From positions 425,456 to 489,455 of the forward strand of contig NZ_CADIKC010000006.1 in the NCBI RefSeq assembly GCF_902859805.1: 64,000 bases of DNA. The letters are read 5' to 3'. Source of the DNA: Paraburkholderia sediminicola (GTDB lineage Bacteria > Pseudomonadota > Gammaproteobacteria > Burkholderiales > Burkholderiaceae). Positions 58,211-64,000 of this stretch are shown in pieces. Under the pieces are notes generated by a model. That model saw nothing but the letters and a program-made list of their open reading frames with translations. It had not been told where the DNA came from and did no database searches. The position numbers were made by a program, and so were the translations under genes. Each line of letters begins with the position of its first letter. Position 1 is the first letter of the stretch.

Positions 58211-59617
58211 TTGCCCGTTTTCAACGCCGCCGCGGCAGCACGGTTGCGCGTGCTCGTGCCGCTCTGCGCGATGCTGCTCGGCGGGTGCACGTGGTATCAC
58301 CGCGAGCCGCTCGCACCGCAGGACACGTCGACCTCGGCCCGCACGCTCGAACGCATCCAGATCGATCCGTCCACCATGCCGCTGCCGGAACTGGCCGCGC
58401 ACCGCTTCGATCCGTCCGACGGACTCGACATCGACGAAGTCGCGATGCTTGCAGTGGCGAACAATCCCGACCTGAAGCTGGCCCGCGACGATCTCGGCAT
58501 TGCCCGGGCGCAGGCGTATTCAGCCGGACTGTTACCCGACCCGCAACTGAGCGTATCGAGCGATTATCCGGGCGCAGCCGGCGCCACACGCGCGTTCAAT
58601 TATGGTCTGAGCATCGATGTGATGGCGATCGTGCTGCGCAGTGCGAACAAACAGTCCGCCGACGCGACGGTCGCCAAAACCGATCTCGGCCTGCTGTGGC
58701 AGGAATGGCAGATCATCGCCCAAGCGCGGCAGTTGTTCATCAAGACGCGCTTTCAGCAGGACACGCTGCCGTTGCTGCAACAGCAGCGCGACCTCGCCCG
58801 CACGCGCTACGAGCGCATGGCCGAAGCGCATCGCGACGGCAATCTCACCGACGATACGCTGAGCGCCGCGCTCACCGCCTACAGCGACGCACGCAAGCAA
58901 TACACGGACGCCGAACGGGCTGCGGAACAGACGCATCACGATCTGAACGCGCTGCTCGGCCTCTCGCCGGAGGTGCAGTTGCAACTCACCGGCAGCGAAG
59001 ACGCGACTGAACTGCCCGACGCGACGCTCGACGCAGCACTCGCCAAACTCACACAGCGCCGTCCGGACCTGATTGCGCTGCAGGCGGGCTACGAAGCGCA
59101 GGAGCAGAAATACCGCGCGGCGATTCTCAGCCAGTTTCCGAGTCTTTCCGTGGGTTTCGTGCGCGCGCGGGACACCTCGAACATCTACACCAGCGGCTTC
59201 CAGATCAATCTGAGTTTGCCGATCTTCAACCGCAATCAAGGCAACGTCGCGATTGAAAAAGCGACGCGCCAGCGCCTGCGCGACGAGTATCAGTCGCGCC
59301 TGAATCAGGCTTATGCCGATGTCGCTCATATGCGTGCGGACAGTGTGATTCTCACGCACCAGTTGCAGCAGACCGAGGCCGCGCTGCCCGACGTCGACCT
59401 CGCCGCGCGGCATGCGGCAGCGGCCTACGCGCAGCACAATCTCGTGCTCGGTGCCTACACCGATGCAGAAACCGCCGCGCTCACCAAACGTGTCGACGTC
59501 GCCACGCTGCGCGAATCGCTCGCCGAACAACGCGTCGGCTTGCAGGCGTTGCTCGGCAGCGCGATCCCAGACGCCTTTACCTCCGCTCAGACCTTCACCG
59601 AAACTCATGCGAAATAG
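58211..59617 (+). CDS. TolC-family outer-membrane lipoprotein of the RND pump
   Basis: I place the start at TTG 58211: AGGAG lies seven bases upstream, and translation gives a proper lipoprotein signal (MPVFNAAAAARLRVLVPLCA, lipobox LLGGC). The in-frame ATG 58112 lies inside the regulator-site array and would bury the signal. The 468-residue protein has two outer membrane efflux repeats with long coiled-coil helices (LLWQEWQIIAQARQLFIKTR, ALLGLSPEVQL, FQINLSLPIFNRNQGN). It forms the outer duct of the pump. It overlaps the adaptor gene by 11 bp. Confidence 0.87.
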   Translation: MPVFNAAAAARLRVLVPLCAMLLGGCTWYHREPLAPQDTSTSARTLERIQIDPSTMPLPELAAHRFDPSDGLDIDEVAMLAVANNPDLKLARDDLGIARAQAYSAGLLPDPQLSVSSDYPGAAGATRAFNYGLSIDVMAIVLRSANKQSADATVAKTDLGLLWQEWQIIAQARQLFIKTRFQQDTLPLLQQQRDLARTRYERMAEAHRDGNLTDDTLSAALTAYSDARKQYTDAERAAEQTHHDLNALLGLSPEVQLQLTGSEDATELPDATLDAALAKLTQRRPDLIALQAGYEAQEQKYRAAILSQFPSLSVGFVRARDTSNIYTSGFQINLSLPIFNRNQGNVAIEKATRQRLRDEYQSRLNQAYADVAHMRADSVILTHQLQQTEAALPDVDLAARHAAAAYAQHNLVLGAYTDAETAALTKRVDVATLRESLAEQRVGLQALLGSAIPDAFTSAQTFTETHAK

Positions 59618-60734
59618 CCCACTTGCAGCGCGGCGGCCGCGCATCGCCGCTTATGCGATTTCTCTCGCCTGCACTGCACTGGTGAGCATCGTCGCGCATG
59701 CGGCCGGTGCAGCTAGCGCGCCCGCCGGCGACGACGCGGCCGACCAGGCCGTCGTATCCGTGCAAACCGTACGGGTGCAGCGCGCCGTCATCGCACAACC
59801 GGTTCGCGCCTATGGCATCGTCGCGGCGTCCGCGTCGAATCTGACGACGGTCAACCTGCCTTACCTCGCACGTATCGTGCAGTTGCGCGTGCAAGCCGGA
59901 CAGAGCGTGACACGCGGCACACCGCTTTTCGTCGTGCAGGCCGACCCTGCCGCGGTGCTCGCCGCCACTCAGGCGAAAAGCGCCGTGACGCTGGCGCAAG
60001 GCGAACTCGCGCGCACGCAATCGCTGTACGACAAAGGGCTCGCCACGCAATCGCAACTCGCCGCGGCCCGCAAGGCAGCCGAGGACGCGCAGCAGGCGCT
60101 CGCGGCGCAAAGCCAGACGGGGGTCGCGAGCGGCAACAAGATCGTCGCGGCGCCGCTCGACGGCGTGGTTTTGCAGGTATCGGCCGCACAGGGCGATCAG
60201 GTGCAAGCGGGCGCTGCGATCCTGCAGCTGGCGGGCGGAAACGGCAAGGATGCGCGCGCGAATGTGATGCTTGGCGTCGAACCGTCGGACGCCCCTGCCA
60301 TCCACGCCGGCGATACGGTCACGCTGCACGGCCTGTCTACCTCGCTCGCCAGGGCCGCGGCGGACGGCCACGTGGTGCTGGTCGGGGCATCGGTCGATCA
60401 GCAAAGCCAGCTCGTCAATGTCGGCGCGAACGTCCCGCTCGGACAGAGCGCATTCATTCCGGGAACGCGTGTCAGCGCCGATATCGCGACCCGCAGCGGC
60501 ACGCATTGGGTCGTGCCGCGTGCCGCCGTGCTGAAAGACGGCAAAGGCGCGTACGTGTTCCAGATCACGCCGCAAAACAGGGCGCGCCGCGTGGCCGTGG
60601 TCACGCAGGTCGAGAACGGCGACCGCTACGGCGTGGACGGCCCGATCGATGCAGCTGAGGGCCTCGTCGTCAGCGGCAACTATGAACTGAAGGACGGCAT
60701 GGCAGTGCGGGCCGGCGGAGGCGCGCCGCGATGA
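59607..60734 (+). CDS. Periplasmic adaptor of the RND pump (HlyD/MexA type)
   Basis: ATG 59607 gives a 375-residue precursor with an N-terminal export signal (ISLACTALVSIVAHAAGA). A lipoyl/hairpin part (VQLRVQAGQSVTRGTPLFVV, then AQGELARTQSLYDKGLATQSQL and its mirror half), a beta-barrel and a membrane-proximal domain follow. It bridges the inner-membrane transporter and the TolC-type protein. The gene overlaps its upstream neighbour by 11 bp and the transporter gene by ATGA, so all three are co-translated. There is no lipobox. Confidence 0.9.
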   Translation: MRNSPLAARRPRIAAYAISLACTALVSIVAHAAGAASAPAGDDAADQAVVSVQTVRVQRAVIAQPVRAYGIVAASASNLTTVNLPYLARIVQLRVQAGQSVTRGTPLFVVQADPAAVLAATQAKSAVTLAQGELARTQSLYDKGLATQSQLAAARKAAEDAQQALAAQSQTGVASGNKIVAAPLDGVVLQVSAAQGDQVQAGAAILQLAGGNGKDARANVMLGVEPSDAPAIHAGDTVTLHGLSTSLARAAADGHVVLVGASVDQQSQLVNVGANVPLGQSAFIPGTRVSADIATRSGTHWVVPRAAVLKDGKGAYVFQITPQNRARRVAVVTQVENGDRYGVDGPIDAAEGLVVSGNYELKDGMAVRAGGGAPR

Positions 60735-63700
60735 ATTTCGGTCAATGGATGCAGAAGCACCGGCGCTCGCTGCTGTTCGTGATCGCGCTGCTGGCGATCG
60801 CGGGCGCGCTGACCGCGTTTCGCCTGCCGATCTCGCTGTTTCCGAACGTCGCGTTTCCGCGCGCCGTCGTCTCGCTCGACGCAGGCGACCGCCCGGCTGA
60901 ACAGATGGCCACGCTCGTCACGATGCCCGTCGAAGAGGCGCTGCGGCGCGTGCCGAACGTCCGTGACGTTGAATCGACTACGAGCCGAGGGTCGGCGGAA
61001 ATCTCGATCAATTTCGACTGGGGCACCGACATGGCGCAAGCCACGTTGCAGGCGCAGTCGGCCATCAGCGAGATCCTCGCGACGCTGCCGCAAGGCACCT
61101 CGATGCAGGTGCGGCGCATGGATCCGACCGTGTTCCCGGTGCTCGCGTATAGCCTGACGTCGAACCAGCAATCGCTGTCGGCGCTGCGTGATCTTGCCCA
61201 GTTTCAGATGCGGCCCTTGCTGTCGTCAGTCGAGGGCGTGGCACGCGTCGAAGTAACCGGTGGCGCGCAGGACGAATTCGAAGTCGCGATCGATCCGGCG
61301 CGCCTCGCCGCCTACAAGATCGCGCTCCCGGATGTGTCGAAAGCGATCGGCGCGAGCAACGTGCTGATGGCCACGGGCCGCATCGAGGACCACTACAAGC
61401 TGTACCTTGTGATTGCCAACACCACGATCACGCAACTCGACGAACTGCGCAACGTGGTGGTGTCGGCCAACGGCGCAACGCAAATCCGCCTCGGCGACAT
61501 CGCGACCGTCCGCCAGGGTGTCGTGCCGCAATGGATGCGCGTCACCGCCGACGGCCAGGACGCCGTGCTGCTCAACGTCTATCAGCAGCCGGGCGCGAAC
61601 AGCGTGGCGATGGCCAAGGCGATCCGTGCGAAGCTCGCTGACTTCCAGCATCAGATGCCGGCGGGTGTGCATCTCTCGAACTGGTACGACCAGAGCGAAC
61701 TGGTGATCGCCTCGGCGACCAGCGTGCGCGACGCGATCATGATCGGCGTGGTGCTGGCCGCCTTCACGCTATTTGCCTTCCTGCGCAACTGGAAGATCAC
61801 CGCGATTGCCGTCGCGCTGGTGCCGGTCGTGATGGCCGCGACGATCCTGCTGCTCGACGTGTTCGGCATGGGCTTCAACATCATGACGCTTGGCGGCATG
61901 GCGGCCGCGGTCGGCCTCGTGATCGACGACGCCATCGTGATGATCGAGCACATCGTGCGGCGCATGCGCGAGGGCGGCGCGCACAAGTTCCATGGCCGCG
62001 TGATGGCGGCAGCGCTCGAATTCACGCGGCCGCTCGCCGGGTCGTCGGCGGCGACGCTGATCATTTTCGTGCCGCTCGCGTTTCTGTCGGGCGTGACGGG
62101 CGCGTTCTTCAAGGCGCTCTCGGTGACAATGGCAAGCGCCCTGTTCATATCGTTTCTCGTCACCTGGCTCGCGGTGCCGATTCTGTGCGACCGCTGGCTG
62201 AAGCCGAAAGACGCCGAGGAGCACAAGGAAACCCGCTTCGCTTCGTGGATGAACCGGCGCTACGGCTTTCTGATCGAGCGCGTCACCGCACGCCCGATTC
62301 TCGTGCTGTTCGGCCTGCTGCCGCTGATCGTGGTGGCCGCGTTCGCGTTCACGCGTGTGGGCAGCGGCTTCATGCCGAGCATGGACGAAGGCGGCTTCGT
62401 GCTCGACTATCACACCGAGCCGGGCACGTCCGTCACGGAAACCGACCGCTTGATGAAGCAGATCGAGGGCATCATCCGCGCGAATCCGAACGTAGCAACC
62501 TATTCGCGCCGCACCGGCGCCGGACTCGGCGGCGACCTGAACGAGCCCAACAAGGGCGACTTCTTTGTGCGATTGAAATCGACTGGCCGCGAGCCGATCG
62601 AAACGGTGATGGAAGAAATCCGTTCGAAGATCGAAACGCAGGTACCCGGCGTCAATATCGAGCTTGCGCAATTGATGGAAGACCTGATCGGCGACCTGAC
62701 CGCGGTGCCGCAACCAGTCCAGATCAAGATCTATTCCGACGACCAGAACACACTCGACACCACCGCACGCAAGGTCGCCGCGCAGATCGGCAAGATTCAG
62801 GGCGTGGTGGACGTGAACGACGGCATCAATCCGGCGGGCGACGCGCTCGAATTGCACATCCGCCCCGAGGCCGCGGCGGCCGAAGGCATGGACCCGCAGT
62901 CGATTGCGCAGGCCGTGTCCGACATGGTGGAAGGCAACGTTGCAACGCAATTCCAGACCGGGCCGAAGACAGTGGGCGTGCGGGTGCGCGTGGCGGGCGC
63001 ACTAAAGCTCACCGATACGCAACTGGGGCTGTTGCAGATTCGCGCACCGGACGGCCATCTGTTCGCGCTGAACCGCGTTGCCGATCAGGTGACGGTGACT
63101 GGCCAGCCGGAGATCAGCCGCGACAACCTCAAGCGGATGGTGGCGGTGACGGCGCGCATTGATGGCCGCGATCTGGGTTCGACGATCGCGGATGTGCAGA
63201 AGACCCTGAGCGACAAGAGCTTGTTGCCGACCGGCGTGTATTACGAACTGGGCGGCTTGTACCAGCAACAGCAGATTGCCTTCAAGGGTTTGTTGACCGT
63301 GTTTGGTGCTGCGATTGCGTTGGTGTTTGGGTTACTGCTGTTTCTGTACGAGCGCTTCCGGGTCGCGCTGGCGGTGATGGCGATGCCGTTGCTGGCCGCA
63401 GGCGCGGTGTTTATCGGGTTGTGGATCACCGGTATCGAGTTGAACATCTCCGCGATGATGGGGATGACGATGATTATCGGTATCGTGACCGAGGTGGCGA
63501 TTTTTTATGTATCGGAGCTGCAGGGGTTGGTACGGGATGAAGGTATGGGGGTTGAGGAAGCGCTGATCGCGGCTGGGCGGAATCGGTTGCGGCCGATTGC
63601 CATGACCACTATTGCAGCTATTCTGGCGCTGCTGCCGCTTGCTTTTGCCCTTGGGCAAGGGGCTGCTATGCAGCAGCCTTTGGCGGTTGCTATTATTTCT

Positions 63701-63781
63701 GGGTTGATTGTGCAGTTGCCGTTGGTGTTGGTTTTGTTGCCTGTTCTTTTGAAGTTGTTGATGAAGGAGGGGCCCATTTGA
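60731..63781 (+). CDS. RND-family efflux transporter
   Basis: A 1016-residue inner-membrane pump with the two-fold pattern of one helix, large periplasmic loop and five or six helices. The proton-relay motif in helix 4 is GLVIDDAIVMIEHI, with two adjacent Asp as in drug-type (HAE) pumps; the heavy-metal CzcA/CusA type usually has a single Asp there. It ends LPVLLKLLMKEGPI. The substrate is not evident. Over about the last 350 bp, codons switch to G- and T-ending forms (Leu TTG, Gly GGG), unlike the rest of the gene. Confidence 0.93.
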   Translation: MNFGQWMQKHRRSLLFVIALLAIAGALTAFRLPISLFPNVAFPRAVVSLDAGDRPAEQMATLVTMPVEEALRRVPNVRDVESTTSRGSAEISINFDWGTDMAQATLQAQSAISEILATLPQGTSMQVRRMDPTVFPVLAYSLTSNQQSLSALRDLAQFQMRPLLSSVEGVARVEVTGGAQDEFEVAIDPARLAAYKIALPDVSKAIGASNVLMATGRIEDHYKLYLVIANTTITQLDELRNVVVSANGATQIRLGDIATVRQGVVPQWMRVTADGQDAVLLNVYQQPGANSVAMAKAIRAKLADFQHQMPAGVHLSNWYDQSELVIASATSVRDAIMIGVVLAAFTLFAFLRNWKITAIAVALVPVVMAATILLLDVFGMGFNIMTLGGMAAAVGLVIDDAIVMIEHIVRRMREGGAHKFHGRVMAAALEFTRPLAGSSAATLIIFVPLAFLSGVTGAFFKALSVTMASALFISFLVTWLAVPILCDRWLKPKDAEEHKETRFASWMNRRYGFLIERVTARPILVLFGLLPLIVVAAFAFTRVGSGFMPSMDEGGFVLDYHTEPGTSVTETDRLMKQIEGIIRANPNVATYSRRTGAGLGGDLNEPNKGDFFVRLKSTGREPIETVMEEIRSKIETQVPGVNIELAQLMEDLIGDLTAVPQPVQIKIYSDDQNTLDTTARKVAAQIGKIQGVVDVNDGINPAGDALELHIRPEAAAAEGMDPQSIAQAVSDMVEGNVATQFQTGPKTVGVRVRVAGALKLTDTQLGLLQIRAPDGHLFALNRVADQVTVTGQPEISRDNLKRMVAVTARIDGRDLGSTIADVQKTLSDKSLLPTGVYYELGGLYQQQQIAFKGLLTVFGAAIALVFGLLLFLYERFRVALAVMAMPLLAAGAVFIGLWITGIELNISAMMGMTMIIGIVTEVAIFYVSELQGLVRDEGMGVEEALIAAGRNRLRPIAMTTIAAILALLPLAFALGQGAAMQQPLAVAIISGLIVQLPLVLVLLPVLLKLLMKEGPI

Positions 63782-63813
63782 TGGGCAGGTGTTTGGTTTG
63801 CGCGGTGCTTGTT

Positions 63814-63890
63814 TGTCTGTGTTCTTAGGGCTTTGGCCTTTCCTTGATTTGGTAGTGGTCTATTAGCGTTCCCCCTGTGCGGGGGGGCAC
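63814..63890 (+). repeat. Structured 3' repeat, copy C (truncated by an IS)
   Basis: It matches the first 75 or so bases of copies A and B (TGTCTGTGTTCTT, TTTGGCCTTTCCTTGA, AGTGGTCTATTAG) and starts 32 nt after the RND stop in the sense direction. The small hairpin is CCCCC-TGTGC-GGGGG instead of GCCCC-TGTGC-GGGGC: both arms changed together. Homology stops at GGCAC, where an IS end begins; the large hairpin is missing. Confidence 0.85.
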
Positions 63891-64000
63891 TGTGGTGGTC
63901 AAGTAATCCTGGACACTTTTTCCGCTTTCCACTTTTTCTGCATGGTGATTTCGTATTCGGCGGGCGGCATATTGCCGGCCGCCGAATGCAGCCGCTGCTG
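63891..64000 (-). mobile_element. End of an IS3-family insertion sequence
   Basis: Homology to the 3' repeat breaks off at 63890 and is followed by TGTGGTGGTCAAGTAATCCT, a TG-starting end as in IS3-family inverted repeats. The transposase stop codon lies 8 bp inside this end. The element continues beyond the window, so its length and the other end are unknown. Confidence 0.75.
63899..64000 (-). CDS. IS3-family transposase, C-terminal end (partial)
   Basis: The last 33 codons and the stop are visible: LHSAAGNMPPAEYEITMQ, then a basic end KKWKAEKVSRIT. This is the usual LHSALGYxSPxEYE finish of the rve integrase-core (OrfB) transposase of IS3-family elements. The 5' part lies beyond the right edge. 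Confidence 0.75.
   Translation of the reverse strand, partial: QQRLHSAAGNMPPAEYEITMQKKWKAEKVSRIT

Noticed and set aside
60731..63781. Assignment of the pump as a heavy-metal (CzcA/CusA) exporter
   Set aside because: Helix 4 has two adjacent Asp (VIDDAIV), as in drug-type pumps. No metal-binding Met triad or Czc/Cus-specific genes were seen, so the substrate is left open.

Overview
The window looks like a large replicon of a Paraburkholderia species, close to plant-associated strains such as P. phytofirmans. The grounds are the high GC, the catBAC order with a divergent catR, a Burkholderia-type OmpC porin, dense LysR regulation, and an indole-3-acetic acid (iac) gene set that includes the MFS and tautomerase genes I recall from P. 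phytofirmans. No rRNA, tRNA, CRISPR array or prophage was seen. Assignments rest on reading the proteins and recalling families; no database was searched.

Layout. (1) 1-3.8 kb: the tail of a class IA oxygenase reductase, then catC, catA and catB on the minus strand and catR divergent, with an ATAC-N7-GTAT operator. This is the ortho-cleavage route for catechol. (2) 3.8-10.3 kb: five exported proteins that look glycan-active (a clan GH-A-like hydrolase, an alpha/beta hydrolase, two alginate-lyase-fold proteins and a large beta-galactosidase-like protein). Parts have more A+T-ending codons than their neighbours. (3) 10.5-17.4 kb: a LysR gene, then a CitE-like lyase, class III CoA-transferase, lactonase-like amidohydrolase, AtoE-type carrier and 2-hydroxycarboxylate carrier. 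I read this as an unassigned organic-acid pathway. (4) 17.4-33.5 kb: the iac region, with LysR, Rieske oxygenase iacCD, a double tautomerase, an MFS carrier, a PAS histidine kinase, iacA-B-I-H-E, a FixJ-type regulator, iacG, a second LysR, a second MFS carrier and a second amidase. A porin and repeats follow to 35.6 kb. IacCD probably feed catechol to the cat genes of region 1, and the truncated reductase at the left edge is a candidate electron donor (IacF).

(5) 35.6-51.5 kb: one minus-strand run that encodes an actinobacterial-type (group 1h, formerly group 5) [NiFe]-hydrogenase. From its promoter it reads small subunit, large subunit, NifU-like protein, three proteins of unknown function, maturation protease, a 33-residue membrane protein, hypF, hypC, a SIS-domain isomerase, hypD, hypE, hypA and hypB; a nickel permease lies upstream. 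The small subunit has Asp in place of one proximal-cluster Cys and no Tat signal. Such enzymes oxidise H2 at very low concentration in air. (6) 51.6-55.7 kb: a copper-handling trio (CopC, an outer-membrane protein, a Met/His-rich DUF2946-like protein), a membrane-anchored TAXI protein and a ProQ-type RNA chaperone. (7) 56-63.8 kb: an OmpR-type two-component system divergent from a tripartite RND efflux operon, with an 11-bp-phased array of CTTAnn half-sites between them. (8) The right edge is the end of an IS3-family element.

The least expected signal is a structured repeat present three times, at 34.8, 35.6 and 63.8 kb. Each copy begins about 26-36 bases after a stop codon, in the sense orientation of that gene. 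The hairpins differ between copies by compensatory changes. The 3' ends of all three host genes drift towards G/T-ending codons. One copy is broken by the IS element.
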